A stretch of 64,000 bases of DNA from Nitrospira sp. (GTDB lineage: Bacteria; Nitrospirota; Nitrospiria; Nitrospirales; UBA8639), in assembly GCA_024760505.1 (NCBI GenBank), contig CP058931.1, positions 3,482,001 through 3,546,000 on the forward strand. The letters run 5' to 3'. The position numbers were made by a program, and so were the translations under genes. Numbering within the stretch: the first letter of the stretch is position 1; every line of letters starts with the position of its first letter. This document shows, piece by piece, positions 34,512 to 44,295 of the stretch. The notes beneath the pieces were generated by a model. It saw only the letters and a list, made by a program, of their open reading frames with translations, had not been told where the DNA came from and did not search any database.

Positions 34512-35747
34512 CTAGGAAGCCTGGTCCATCGTTCGGCGGTCGACGAAGCGGTAGCTCTGTCGATTGAACACCGGATATACTGAAAAAATCGGTGTTCCAC
34601 AGGGGACAACTGCACTGTCAATGCCACGGCTTAATTGAAGATGGAGATTTATGAAATTAAAACTCAAGCCTTCTTGCCAGGGTTGAGATAAATTGTGCAC
34701 ATATGATTCAACTTTATCGGAAGCGTACGTTCTGGTCATGAGGCCCGCTCCCCCTTGCAATCCATAATCAGGTAGATCCGGCGCACCTTGAATGAGGAGT
34801 GAAACCATAGAGGCATCGAACCACACCTTGATGTTACAACTGACCTGAATAAATGGCCCCAAACTACCGGTGTGCTCTAAGACGGCCATGGGATAGACCA
34901 ATTCCGGTGGGAGAGAAGGGTCGGTTTGAGAGGCTCGGGTGATAAACTCTGGGTCCTTGATGCCCGATACAGAGAAAAAGATAAGATTCGGATCGCGGAG
35001 ATCCACATCCAGCACTTGGCCGTCATGGTAACTGCATAATTTCCCCATCTCATAGCGTAAAGGAAATGAATATCCCATTTTTCCATAGAAAATTCGAATT
35101 CCAGCTTCCAACGGATCTTCCGGGCTTCGGCTGATTTTTAAGTCAAAAGGTAAAACAATATGAAAAGCATTGGTCCGGGCATTGATAAATGGAGCGCAGG
35201 CACCGGGAAATTCCTTATGGATCGCCAGATTGTCCGGTTCAAACTTTTTCGCCGCTCCACCAAAATGCTGGGCAGTTTTTGCCTCTTTGGTTAATCGATA
35301 TTTTTCTTGATAATAGGCTGAGGCCCGCTTTTGTGCGGTTTCGAGAAAATATTCAGGGATATCGGTTTCGACAATTAAGCTTTGTCGATCTGGAGATTGT
35401 GATCTGGCAACCTTCATCGCTTCATTGTAACGGTGAAGATCACTCTGAGTTTTTTTGATTAAATGCTCAAGGTCCCGCCCTAATTCAGGATCGTTGTAGC
35501 GTGTTTGCGGTAGAAGTTGGTAGGCTTTTTGCAACAATTCTAATTTCATAGTGTAACGTTTGGGTTCAGCAGAGAAGACCGTCGCTATGGCCATCAACAA
35601 ATTAAACTGTTCCTCAGGAAGGAGGGATAATTTGTTCAGGTCGTTCTCCTTGACAAACGCCAAACCTAACGGACCAAAGGCTTCCTCCTGTCGTAGATGG
35701 AGGGTAAGGAGATAGTTGAGATAAGCGCGAGCGTCTTCTTGAGTCAT
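34512..35747 (-). CDS. Hypothetical protein
   Basis: 411 aa from the ATG at 35747, which has AAGGATTCAT upstream. Not recognised. The N-terminal 140 residues are helical (TQEDARAYLNYLLTLHLRQE; LLQKAYQLLPQTRYNDPELG), the middle charged, and the C-terminal half mixed beta (FHIVLPFDLKISRSPEDPLE; LIFFSVSGIKDPEFI; FIQVSCNIKVWFDASMVSLL). No signal peptide or membrane helix. It lies directly upstream of rlpA on the same strand, 34 bp from the rlpA start, so the two are probably cotranscribed. Confidence 0.65.
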   Translation of the reverse strand: MTQEDARAYLNYLLTLHLRQEEAFGPLGLAFVKENDLNKLSLLPEEQFNLLMAIATVFSAEPKRYTMKLELLQKAYQLLPQTRYNDPELGRDLEHLIKKTQSDLHRYNEAMKVARSQSPDRQSLIVETDIPEYFLETAQKRASAYYQEKYRLTKEAKTAQHFGGAAKKFEPDNLAIHKEFPGACAPFINARTNAFHIVLPFDLKISRSPEDPLEAGIRIFYGKMGYSFPLRYEMGKLCSYHDGQVLDVDLRDPNLIFFSVSGIKDPEFITRASQTDPSLPPELVYPMAVLEHTGSLGPFIQVSCNIKVWFDASMVSLLIQGAPDLPDYGLQGGAGLMTRTYASDKVESYVHNLSQPWQEGLSFNFINLHLQLSRGIDSAVVPCGTPIFSVYPVFNRQSYRFVDRRTMDQAS

Positions 35748-35916
35748 ATGAATCCTTATTTTACGGGAGGGCATTCTAAGGTAAGTTCGTCATTGGAGCA
35801 AGGCATCGTGTGAATTTCCATGCAATTTTTGTGGAACCCTCGTTGCTTTGATGGCCATAAGAATGCTCAAATTTGAGCATGCGAGAAAACAGGGTGTTGG
35901 GACGAAAGGATTCAAT

Positions 35917-36339
35917 ATGCACCAAGCCTTTTTGCTAAAAATCAGAGGCGCCGCCTCTATGCTGGGAATAGGATGGATTATGGCCTGTCTGTTCCTGGGA
36001 AGCGGAGCAACATTTGTTTTGGCAGAAGATAAAGCTGGCAAGAAAACAGGATCGGTTGCAGCTAGAGGAGACGATTTATCCACGGAGAGTCTGAATAAAC
36101 AAATTACTGATTTAGAAATACAAATTCAGAAACTCCGGGATCAAAGCATCGAGTTGCAAGAAAAAACCCGAGCCAAACTTCAAGCCCAACTCGATAATTT
36201 CAAAAAGCAACAAGATACCCTCATTCCTCGTATTGAGCAACTTCGTGACAATAGTGAAACCGCTTGGCAGGACATCAAGGAAAATATTCAAAAGGCCATT
36301 GAAGATCTCAAGCTTTCCGTTGATTCTATGAAAAAATAA
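35917..36339 (+). CDS. Exported coiled-coil protein
   Basis: 140 aa from the ATG at 35917, after AAAGGA. A signal peptide (IRGAASMLGIGWIMACLFLG ... TFVLAED) is followed by a short polar stretch. A continuous heptad-like coiled coil of about 90 residues then runs to the end (LNKQITDLEIQIQKLRDQSI ... RIEQLRDNSETAWQDIKENI). Probably a periplasmic, apolipoprotein-like helical protein. Function unknown. Monocistronic between the 411-aa gene (divergent) and mutS2. Confidence 0.75.
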   Translation: MHQAFLLKIRGAASMLGIGWIMACLFLGSGATFVLAEDKAGKKTGSVAARGDDLSTESLNKQITDLEIQIQKLRDQSIELQEKTRAKLQAQLDNFKKQQDTLIPRIEQLRDNSETAWQDIKENIQKAIEDLKLSVDSMKK

Positions 36340-36528
36340 CGTTGCGCCGGCCTCCCGGGTAGTCTTTACGTTTGCAGTAGGTTCCTTGCCAGGGACCCTT
36401 TGCTTTTATATCCTTCCAGTACAATTTTCTTATTCACCTTTTTTTTGAAAATCTCACCCCTAAATCCAAGGCTTGCATCGATTGGAACGTCTTTTTGAAC
36501 TGACGCGCTAAAATAAAAGGTGTCTCGC

Positions 36529-38940
36529 ATGGTTCAACACACAGAACAGGTCTTGGAATGGCCTGTTTTAATCGATTGTCTTGCCAACCAAGCCGCCTCC
36601 ACGATGGGGGCCGCTCGCTGTCGTGCGCTCGTCTTCGCAACTGACCTTCAGACTGCCCGAATTCAACAACAAGAAACCACAGAAATGGTTGAGATCCTCG
36701 AAGGTACTTATCCTCTGCCTTCCATGGTGTTTCCCGATATCAGACATGTGCTGGCACGGGCTGAAAAAGAAGGAGTTCTGGACGGTCCGGATCTTCGAGA
36801 TATTGCTTCGGTTGTAGGCCTGGGTCATACGATCAGACACCACCTGGAGATTCATGGCTCCCCCTTTCCGATGATCAGAGCTCGTTGTGAAAAACTTCAA
36901 GATCTGATGTGGATCAAGGAAGTGATTGATTCGTGCATTGATCGCAACGGCCATCTGCGAGAATCCGCGAGTCCTGAGCTCTATCAATTAACACAGAAAC
37001 GTCAGGGGCTTCGTCAAGCTATGCGTCGACAGTTGGAAGGGATGTTGGCTTCTCAAGAATATGAGGATCTTCTTCAAGGACAATACTTTGCTGAACGTGA
37101 GAATCGATACGTGATTCCAATTAAAGCCGAACGACAACACACGATTGATGGGATTGTCCATGACATTTCCGGTAGTGGAGCCACGGTGTTTATTGAGCCC
37201 CGTCATCTGATCGAATTGAATAATTCCATTAAATTTGCCGACTTGCAGGTGGCTCAAGAAGAGCGGCATATACTGCAAGATTTGTCCAGTCGTGTCGCAG
37301 AACATGTTTGGGCCATCCGTGAAAATTTGTCCTGCTTGGCCGATGTCGATTGCCTCATGGCTAAAGCACGCTTAAGCATTAAAACGCAAGGCTCTCCCAT
37401 TCACCTTACCCAAGAACATTGTATTGATCTGCAACAAGCCAGGCATCCACTCCTGGCGTTGACCAAGGAACACGTCATCCCCAATTCCATTCGTATTGAG
37501 GGCGATACCACAGTTCTCATCATTTCTGGACCAAATGCGGGTGGGAAGACGGTGTCATTGAAGCTGGTGGGATTATTCGCGATGATGGTGAAAGTTGGGC
37601 TTCACCCGACTTGTGGCCCCGATTCTAAGATGGCACTTTTTGGACAGGTGTATGCGGATATCGGGGATTCTCAAGATCTCAGTAAAGATGTATCCAGCTT
37701 TTCGGGCCATATTCTCAATATGATCGCCTTATTGAAAAATATCGGATCGCCAACGAACCCAGCGAACAGTAATGTCCTTGTCCTCTTGGACGAAGTCGGG
37801 AGCTCGACGGATCCTATTGAGGGCGCCGCGTTAGCTGAAGCCCTCCTAACCCGTCTTTGCGAATTCGGATGTACGATTATAGCGACCACTCATTATCCCA
37901 CCTTGAAAACCCTTGCTTTTCGAAATCCTCATGTTCGGAATGCCAGTCAGGAATTCGATATGGTTACTCTTGCTCCAACATACCGGCTTATAGACGGAAT
38001 TCCTGGTGGGTCTTCAGCCTTGGAGATTGCCGAACGATTGGGGTTGGATTTTACGATCATTCAATCTGCCCAACTTTTGATACAAAGACACGACTACGAT
38101 CTTGATGCCATCTTCCGGGCTCTGCAGAACACACATACTCGATTAGAACGTGAATATGTGCAGGCCCAACACCTTCGTCAAAACGCACAACACTTGTTTG
38201 ATGAGGCGGAAGTCACTCGCAATCAATTGCAAGCCCAGGAACGAGAAGACCGGCAACGATATCGGAAGCAGTGGCAACAAGAATTTTCCAAAGCACAACG
38301 TCAACTTAATCAAATCATCAATGACTTAAAAACGGACAAAACACTCTCGAAGGTTCGTTCTATCCAGCAAACCATTGGTTCGGTAAATCAAGAAATACTC
38401 TCCCGTCTCCCCAATAATTCCCTGGAATCATCTGAGCCTCCACACGAAGGGGACCTTGTGGAAATTGATCCATTGGGGACGATCGGGATCCTGCAGGAAA
38501 GTCTTGAAGGGAAAAAGCAGGTATCCATTCGTGTGGGTACCCAGACAATTAAAACCGCCCCTTCGGCCGTACGTCGAGCAACAGCTTCTTCCGGCAATAA
38601 ATCTTTGTCAGGGCCACAACAATTGAGTCGGAAACGATCTCTCTCCACAATTTCCACTGAGACGAGTCACCCAAGCTCTCATCAGGCAACTGGGCAATAT
38701 CAACAGGAACTGTGTATTCGTGGGTTCCGTCTGGACGATGCGATGGAGATGACGCTTGCGGCCCTAGACCATGCCCTGGTCACCCAAGCCAAATATCTTA
38801 AAGTCATCCATGGCCAGGGTTCTGGCGCACTCAAAACAGGAATTCGAAATTTTTGTCAATCCTCTCCCTATATTCAAAGCTTTCGACCCGGTGATCCAGC
38901 CGAGGGAGGAGACGGTGTGACCGTGATCGAATTACGATAA
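36529..38940 (+). CDS. mutS2: MutS2 family ATPase/endonuclease
   Basis: 803 aa from the ATG at 36529 (a GTG at 36520 is also in frame). It lacks the mismatch-recognition domain of MutS. The core and clamp region is followed by the ABC-type ATPase: Walker A ISGPNAGGKTVSLK, signature DVSSFSGHI, Walker B VLVLLDEVGSSTDP, then ATTHYPTLK. A long coiled coil precedes a KOW-like region. The C-terminal Smr endonuclease domain has LCIRGFRLDDAMEM and VIHGQGSGALKTGI. Known roles are suppression of recombination and ribosome-collision rescue. Its last 9 bases overlap the 3' end of queG on the opposite strand. Confidence 0.96.
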   Translation: MVQHTEQVLEWPVLIDCLANQAASTMGAARCRALVFATDLQTARIQQQETTEMVEILEGTYPLPSMVFPDIRHVLARAEKEGVLDGPDLRDIASVVGLGHTIRHHLEIHGSPFPMIRARCEKLQDLMWIKEVIDSCIDRNGHLRESASPELYQLTQKRQGLRQAMRRQLEGMLASQEYEDLLQGQYFAERENRYVIPIKAERQHTIDGIVHDISGSGATVFIEPRHLIELNNSIKFADLQVAQEERHILQDLSSRVAEHVWAIRENLSCLADVDCLMAKARLSIKTQGSPIHLTQEHCIDLQQARHPLLALTKEHVIPNSIRIEGDTTVLIISGPNAGGKTVSLKLVGLFAMMVKVGLHPTCGPDSKMALFGQVYADIGDSQDLSKDVSSFSGHILNMIALLKNIGSPTNPANSNVLVLLDEVGSSTDPIEGAALAEALLTRLCEFGCTIIATTHYPTLKTLAFRNPHVRNASQEFDMVTLAPTYRLIDGIPGGSSALEIAERLGLDFTIIQSAQLLIQRHDYDLDAIFRALQNTHTRLEREYVQAQHLRQNAQHLFDEAEVTRNQLQAQEREDRQRYRKQWQQEFSKAQRQLNQIINDLKTDKTLSKVRSIQQTIGSVNQEILSRLPNNSLESSEPPHEGDLVEIDPLGTIGILQESLEGKKQVSIRVGTQTIKTAPSAVRRATASSGNKSLSGPQQLSRKRSLSTISTETSHPSSHQATGQYQQELCIRGFRLDDAMEMTLAALDHALVTQAKYLKVIHGQGSGALKTGIRNFCQSSPYIQSFRPGDPAEGGDGVTVIELR

Positions 38941-39960
38941 AGGAATCCGTGGAGCGTGATTATCGAGTCCAATCTGTACATTTCGGCTAAAGCCCTCATG
39001 CTTAGGGCGGCGCAAGGGGCTCCCTGTCGTGAGTGATTGAAATTCATCTTTTGTCAAATTCGCCAATTCAGGTAATTGGGGATGTAATGTCCATGGAAAT
39101 GGTTGGAATCCTGCCTCCGTAGTGACTTTTGCATTCACATTAAAAGGACAAATATCCAAACAATCGTCACAGCCAAAAATCCTATTGCCAATTTTTTTCC
39201 TCAGCCCAGCTGGCATGTCATCTGCCCTACCACGGTATTCAATCGTCAAATACGAGATGCATCGTTCCGCATCAAGGAGATAGGGTTCCACGATGGCGCC
39301 GGTGGGGCAAGCCTGAATACAGAGCGAGCAGGTTCCACATAAATCCATGGCGGGTTCGTCACAATCCAACGGCAGGGTCGTTAGAATTTCCCCGAGCAGC
39401 AGCCAAGACCCAAACTCGGTGGAAACAATATTGGTGTGTTTGCCGATCCAGCCAATCCCGGCCTCCTGGGCCCACGGTTTTTCCATGATGGGCCCGGTAT
39501 CCACATAACTCCGCGTCTGAATATCCGGTACGTGTGAGTGAAGAAAGTTTTCTAACTGTCTAAGCCGGTCCTTCATGAACCCGTGATAGTCCTTTCCCCA
39601 GGCATATCGGGCAATTCGTCCAGCCCCCTTTGACTCATCCGGAGTATGATCCGTGTAATAATTCATCCCCACGACTACCAGGGATTGGCAACCTGGAAGA
39701 ACTTCTTCTGGGTTAGAGCGGCGTTTCGGATCCTTGGCTAACCATTCCATAGTTCCATGAAAGCCCAAGTCCAGCCATTTTTTTAGCCGTTCCCATAATT
39801 GCAAGGTAATTGATTCCTCTGTATGGGAAATCGTATTTTGAGCCGGAGGGAAGGGTATGGTGGGTAGAGGCGGTGGCAAACGAGCAATCCCAACAGCATC
39901 AAAGCCTAGTCGGCGGGCCTCTTCCTTGATCTGATTTGCCAGGATCGACCGAGGAGACAT
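38932..39960 (-). CDS. queG: Epoxyqueuosine reductase
   Basis: 342 aa, preceded by GAGGAGGAG. It reduces epoxyqueuosine to queuosine in tRNA using cobalamin and two [4Fe-4S] clusters. Cluster ligands: CGTCSLCIQACPTGAI and FGCDDCLDICPFN. The N-terminal half shows VVGMNYYTDH, ARYAWGKDYH and the active-site region YVDTGPIMEKPWAQEAGIGW. No other queuosine gene is nearby. The 3' end overlaps that of mutS2. Confidence 0.96.
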   Translation of the reverse strand: MSPRSILANQIKEEARRLGFDAVGIARLPPPLPTIPFPPAQNTISHTEESITLQLWERLKKWLDLGFHGTMEWLAKDPKRRSNPEEVLPGCQSLVVVGMNYYTDHTPDESKGAGRIARYAWGKDYHGFMKDRLRQLENFLHSHVPDIQTRSYVDTGPIMEKPWAQEAGIGWIGKHTNIVSTEFGSWLLLGEILTTLPLDCDEPAMDLCGTCSLCIQACPTGAIVEPYLLDAERCISYLTIEYRGRADDMPAGLRKKIGNRIFGCDDCLDICPFNVNAKVTTEAGFQPFPWTLHPQLPELANLTKDEFQSLTTGSPLRRPKHEGFSRNVQIGLDNHAPRIPLS

Positions 39961-39990
39961 GATTACTCCTCCTCAGGATAAATTCAAGAT

Positions 39991-40440
39991 TTACTTTTGT
40001 CCAGGGGTTCCTGGATTAGCAGGAGGAACATTGTTCGCACAATTAAACATCACCATAAATCTTCCTGTACATTGCTCGGTGGTGCAAGCCTGGCATGATC
40101 CGACAATTGAAGTTTTCCAGTCGGTTTGTTTCTCATCAAATTGACAAGAAGTTCCCCCTCCTTTGGAAATATCAACCCACGGTTCGGGGTATTCAGGAAA
40201 CTGAGCAACAGCACAGCCTTTGGGAATGGGAACTTGGCATTCAGCCTTGGCCTCGCCTTTTACCATACCAATGGTACAGTTCGCTTCTGTTCGTGACCGA
40301 GAGTCCGCTGCTTCCCCCTTATTGATAAGTCCAAGCAAGCCGATTTCGGTCAGGAGAAAGACCACAATACCCGCCATCAATAGCCGACTGGTTATTGTTT
40401 GACCAGTTAATACTTTGATTGTGTTTGAGTATAAATTCAT
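39991..40440 (-). CDS. Exported or membrane-anchored Cys-containing hypothetical protein
   Basis: 149 aa from the ATG at 40440. One N-terminal hydrophobic helix (SRLLMAGIVVFLLTEIGLLG) acts as a signal or anchor. The rest is hydrophilic with seven cysteines (EANCTIG, AECQVP, KGCAVA, TSCQFD, SCQACTTEQC, FNCANN), consistent with disulfides in the periplasm, and a Pro/Gly-rich tail. Not recognised. It lies between queG and groEL on the same strand, but the groEL terminator separates it from groEL. Confidence 0.65.
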   Translation of the reverse strand: MNLYSNTIKVLTGQTITSRLLMAGIVVFLLTEIGLLGLINKGEAADSRSRTEANCTIGMVKGEAKAECQVPIPKGCAVAQFPEYPEPWVDISKGGGTSCQFDEKQTDWKTSIVGSCQACTTEQCTGRFMVMFNCANNVPPANPGTPGQK

Positions 40441-40655
40441 AGTTAGCCCAATCTGGAGCAAAGGATGAGGAATACTGCACGAATACAATAGTAATTTTTC
40501 ATAAAGATGGACTTCTTTATACCACATCCCTCAAACAATCTGTCAAAAAACCCTCTCCTTATGCAGGGCAGCTATCAATTAACTGATTCGTAAGATGACT
40601 TAGTTCTATGAATTTTTCTGTCTGATCGGCGAGAGAATTAAAGATTCAGAAATAG

Positions 40656-40692
40656 AAAACCCCCTGGAGGATCGAATCCTCCAGGGGGTTTT
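40656..40692 (-). terminator. groESL terminator (symmetric)
   Basis: A perfect 17-bp inverted repeat, AAAACCCCCTGGAGGAT and its complement, around a CGA loop. The terminal A4/T4 runs provide a U tract on either strand. It lies 23 bp beyond the groEL stop. It could also stop plus-strand readthrough. Confidence 0.9.
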
Positions 40693-40714
40693 CATTATAT
40701 TCGTGAGTCGGATT

Positions 40715-42364
40715 TTAGAATCCGCCCATGCCGCCCATGCCGCCCATGCCGTGGTCATGGCCGCCAGGCATCCCAGCACCTTCTGACTTTGCTTCTGGGA
40801 TTTCTGTAACCATGACCTCTGTGGTAAGCATGAGTCCTGCAACGCTGGCAGCGTTTTGCAATGCGCAACGTGCGACCTTGGTCGGATCAATCACCCCGGC
40901 TTCAACCATATCCACAAACTCTCCGGTGCCTGCATTGTAGCCTCGGTTTGTGGTTTCACCTCGAACCTTTTCCACAATAATGGAGCCTTCTGCGCCTGCA
41001 TTGATGGAAATTTGTCGAATAGGTTCTTCCAAGGAACGCTTGACGATATTTACGCCGACTTGTTGATCGTGGTCTAATTTCATTTTATCCAAAGCCGGAA
41101 CACAACGAAGGAGAGCCACGCCTCCGCCAGGAACGATACCTTCCTCTACTGCGGCTTTCGTCGCATGCAGGGCATCTTCCACACGAGCTTTCTTTTCCTT
41201 CATTTCTGTTTCGGTTGCGGCGCCTACATTAATCACAGCCACGCCACCAACCATTTTCGCCAACCGCTCTTGCAATTTTTCCCGATCATAATCGGATGTC
41301 GTTTCCTCGACCTGTGTTTTAATTTGCTTGACGCGACCTTCAATCCGTTTGGGATCTCCAGCTCCTTCCACGATCGTGGTATTGTCCTTGTCAATATTCA
41401 CCCGCTTGGCCCGACCGAGGTCGGTCAGCTTCACACTTTCGAGTTTGAGTCCTACTTCTTCAGAAATCACTTGCCCGCCCGTCAGGGTGGCAATATCCTC
41501 CAACATGGCTTTTCGTCTATCACCAAATCCAGGAGCCTTAACTGCTGCCACATTCAACGTGCCACGAAGTTTATTGACTACCAGTGTTGCCAGGGCTTCG
41601 CCTTCGACATCTTCAGCGATAATGACTAATGGTTTCCCCATTTTCGCAACTTGCTCCAGAATAGGGAGCAAGTCTTTCATGGCGCTAATTTTCTTTTCCA
41701 CAATCAGTAAGAATGCGTCTTCCAACGAAGCTTCCATGCGATCCGCATTGGTCACGAAATAGGGAGAGATGTACCCGCGGTCAAACTGCATTCCTTCGAC
41801 TACATCTAAGGACGTCGACATGGATTTGGCTTCTTCTACGGTGATGACGCCATCTTTTCCCACTTTATCCATTGCTTCGGCGATCAGGTCACCAATGGTG
41901 TGATCATTATTGGCGGAGATTGAACCAATTTGAGAAATTTCCTTTTTGGTCTGGCAGGGCTTGCTGAACTTTTTTAATTCTTCAATCGCAACTTCAACGG
42001 CTTTATCAATTCCCCGTTTAATCTCCATTGGATTGGCGCCTGCCGTGATATTTTTGACCCCTTCACGGTAAATGGCCTGTGCCAATACTGTCGCAGTCGT
42101 GGTTCCATCACCAGCGGTATCACTCGTTTTACTTGCCACTTCCCGAACAAGCTGCGCGCCCATGTTTTCGTACGGATTCTTTAATTCGATCTCCTTGGCT
42201 ACCGTCACGCCGTCTTTGGTGATGGTTGGGGCACCAAATTTCTTGTCGAGAATCGCATTCCGGCCTTTTGGCCCTAATGTCGCTTTCACCGCATCTGCTA
42301 ATTGATTCACTCCGCTCAATATAGACGCACGTGCCTTTTCACTGTATTGCAACTGCTTAGCCAT
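40715..42364 (-). CDS. groL: Chaperonin GroEL (60 kDa)
   Basis: 549 aa, standard length. An ATP-driven protein-folding ring with GroES. Motifs: ATLGPKGRNAILDKKFG, VTVAKEIELKNPYENMGAQL, DTAGDGTTTATVLAQ, the signature AATETEMKEKKARV, and a GGM-type tail (GMGGMGGMGGF) with an inserted GGHDHG. AAAGGAGG precedes the ATG. It follows groES by 77 bp. Confidence 0.99.
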   Translation of the reverse strand: MAKQLQYSEKARASILSGVNQLADAVKATLGPKGRNAILDKKFGAPTITKDGVTVAKEIELKNPYENMGAQLVREVASKTSDTAGDGTTTATVLAQAIYREGVKNITAGANPMEIKRGIDKAVEVAIEELKKFSKPCQTKKEISQIGSISANNDHTIGDLIAEAMDKVGKDGVITVEEAKSMSTSLDVVEGMQFDRGYISPYFVTNADRMEASLEDAFLLIVEKKISAMKDLLPILEQVAKMGKPLVIIAEDVEGEALATLVVNKLRGTLNVAAVKAPGFGDRRKAMLEDIATLTGGQVISEEVGLKLESVKLTDLGRAKRVNIDKDNTTIVEGAGDPKRIEGRVKQIKTQVEETTSDYDREKLQERLAKMVGGVAVINVGAATETEMKEKKARVEDALHATKAAVEEGIVPGGGVALLRCVPALDKMKLDHDQQVGVNIVKRSLEEPIRQISINAGAEGSIIVEKVRGETTNRGYNAGTGEFVDMVEAGVIDPTKVARCALQNAASVAGLMLTTEVMVTEIPEAKSEGAGMPGGHDHGMGGMGGMGGF

Positions 42365-42441
42365 ACATATCCTCCTTTAAAAACATATTTTAGTGATGTG
42401 GATTGCCACTTGAAAAAGTGAGTTCGAACTTGATGGTAGTG

Positions 42442-42759
42442 TTAATTTTCGAAGACGCCCAAAATATCTTCTTCTTTCAAAATTAAGCAGTCATCGTTTT
42501 CAACCTTAATTTTGGTCCCAGAATACTTATCAAACAAGACTTGATCGCCAACTTTCACATTTTCAACATCAGGTCCTGCAGCTTCAATGGTGCCTCTTTG
42601 TGGTTTTTCCCGAGCTGAATCCGGCACATAAATTCCCCCTGCTGTCCGCTCCAATTCTTCGGTGTAGGCTACAAACACACGATCCCCTAACGGACGGAAC
42701 CCCTTCGCGCTGCTTCCTGCTTTGGCTTCCTTCTTTTCCTTTTCTTTTGTGGCTGCCAT
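42442..42759 (-). CDS. groS: Co-chaperonin GroES (10 kDa)
   Basis: 105 aa, longer than the usual 95-97 because of a Lys/Glu/Ala-rich N-terminal extension of about 16 residues (KEKEKKEAKAGSSAKG). The core is intact: FRPLGDRVFVAYTEELERTA, the mobile-loop region GGIYVPDSA, KVGDQVLFDKYSGTKI, ILKEEDILGV. GAAGGAGG precedes the ATG, so the extension is probably real. No clear CIRCE operator is upstream. A TTGACA (minus strand, 42855-42860) could be a -35 element. Confidence 0.97.
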   Translation of the reverse strand: MAATKEKEKKEAKAGSSAKGFRPLGDRVFVAYTEELERTAGGIYVPDSAREKPQRGTIEAAGPDVENVKVGDQVLFDKYSGTKIKVENDDCLILKEEDILGVFEN

Positions 42760-43013
42760 GTCTGCCTCCTTCTTTGGTTGTTGCTAATTGATTAAGAAAA
42801 TGGTGAGTACTAACTTTTAGGATGACGCACACCTGTTTAAATTTTTCAAAAATGTGTCAACTTGGAGGGAAAGATAAGTCTGGTTGAATTGAAGTCAAGA
42901 GGGAAAGGTAATATTTTCAATAATGACGAGAGGCGGAGGTCCATCCTTTAAACAAGGAAAGCACCTCCAATTCTTGAGGTTAACGATTTTTGTACGTATA
43001 TGAACTTACAGCG

Positions 43014-44093
43014 CTACTTTCTGAGATGTTCAAAATCCTGAATATCTTTTTTCATAAGCTCTCGTAACTTCTTAATTATTTTAGCCTCCAGTTGACGGGT
43101 CCGCTCTTTGGTAATCATATATTTTCTTCCTAAGTCTTCTAAGGTCACGGGAGATTCCGATAGGAGGCGATTGCGAAGAATGTCCTCCTCTCGTTCTGAT
43201 AGTGTTTGTGCAAATTCAGCTAACTTTTTTCGGAAGAGGAGGCGCAACTGTGTGTCAGCCAGCTGGTCATCAATGGGAGCTTGTGTAGAAGGAAGAAGGT
43301 CATGAAAGGTGCCTTCCCCGTCCGAGGTCATTGGCTGATCGAGGGAAAGTTCCCAACTTCCTAATCGTTGATCCATTTCCACAACATCTCGTTCACGCAC
43401 ATTAAGGCGGTCTGCCAGCAACTTTGGATCGGGAACATAGCCTTGCCGTTCCAATTTGGCTTTTTCGCGACGAAGGTTATAGAAAAGGCGTCGTTGTTCC
43501 TGGGTTGTGCCTATTTTGACAAGACGAAAATTATTGAGGAGATACCGCAGCACAAAGGCTCGAACCCACCAGGCTGCATAGGCATAAAAGCGAACATTTT
43601 TTGTCGGATCGAATTTCTTCATGGCCTGCAAAAGCCCGACGTTCCCTTCCTGAATCAGGTCCATCTGGTCAATGCCGGCAAGACCATATTCCGAGGCGAT
43701 GGAGACACACACACGCAGATTAGCTAAAATCAATTTCACTGCAGACTCTCGTGTCCCTAGTGTCTGATATTCATGAAAGAGTTGAAGTTCCTCTTCTTTC
43801 GATAGGAATGGATACCGGCGGACTTCGGCTAAGTATCGACTGAGCGTTGTGGTCGGAGTCAGTGCGGTTGAGACCGAATCCCACTTCGCCTGGTCTTTGG
43901 AGGCCTCTTCACTCTCAGGTTGGTTCTCCTGTTCCTTGGCATCATCAATGATAATTTCTTCATGGACCTCTTCATTCGGTTGTTCAGAAGGAGATTTGTT
44001 CACCACGACGTCGATCACATCGGGAGTCCGCTTTTTGGAAGATTTTTGTGTCATGCTTTGGCTTGCTGATCCAGAAGGCAGGGTATGCCGCAT
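43014..44093 (-). CDS. rpoH: RpoH-like sigma-70 family factor
   Basis: 359 aa (an alternative ATG at 44054 removes 13 residues). A polar, acidic N-terminal region of about 80 residues precedes the sigma core. Region 1.2 is LSRYLAEVRRYPFLSKEEE and region 2 is DLIQEGNVGLLQAMKKFDPT ... FYAYAAWWVRAFVLRYLL. A QRRLFYNLR stretch matches the RpoH box. Region 4 ends with TLEDLGRKYMITKERTRQLE. It lacks the large non-conserved insert of RpoD. By similarity it is a heat-shock-type sigma, and its place 254 bp upstream of groES on the same strand fits. An alternative is another group 2/3 sigma. Confidence 0.85.
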   Translation of the reverse strand: MRHTLPSGSASQSMTQKSSKKRTPDVIDVVVNKSPSEQPNEEVHEEIIIDDAKEQENQPESEEASKDQAKWDSVSTALTPTTTLSRYLAEVRRYPFLSKEEELQLFHEYQTLGTRESAVKLILANLRVCVSIASEYGLAGIDQMDLIQEGNVGLLQAMKKFDPTKNVRFYAYAAWWVRAFVLRYLLNNFRLVKIGTTQEQRRLFYNLRREKAKLERQGYVPDPKLLADRLNVRERDVVEMDQRLGSWELSLDQPMTSDGEGTFHDLLPSTQAPIDDQLADTQLRLLFRKKLAEFAQTLSEREEDILRNRLLSESPVTLEDLGRKYMITKERTRQLEAKIIKKLRELMKKDIQDFEHLRK

Positions 44094-44295
44094 TTTTCTG
44101 CTTTATTGTAATGAATTTTTCTTGGATCACCAAACGCATTGACGAATTTTTCCAATTTCGAGGTGAAAAAGAGGTCTCAGGAATTTCCACTTCAGAGAAA
44201 TATTGTCTATTTCAGATAAATCTTTTTATAGTCAGCCTTTGATCACAGGCTTGAAAAATTTAAACAGAAAGGCCTCCCATGCCCTTGAAAGAACT

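Noticed and set aside
42780..42815. Possible CIRCE operator upstream of groES
   Set aside because: Only one half-like word (GAGTACTAA) is present; the partner half at 9-nt spacing does not match TTAGCACTC.
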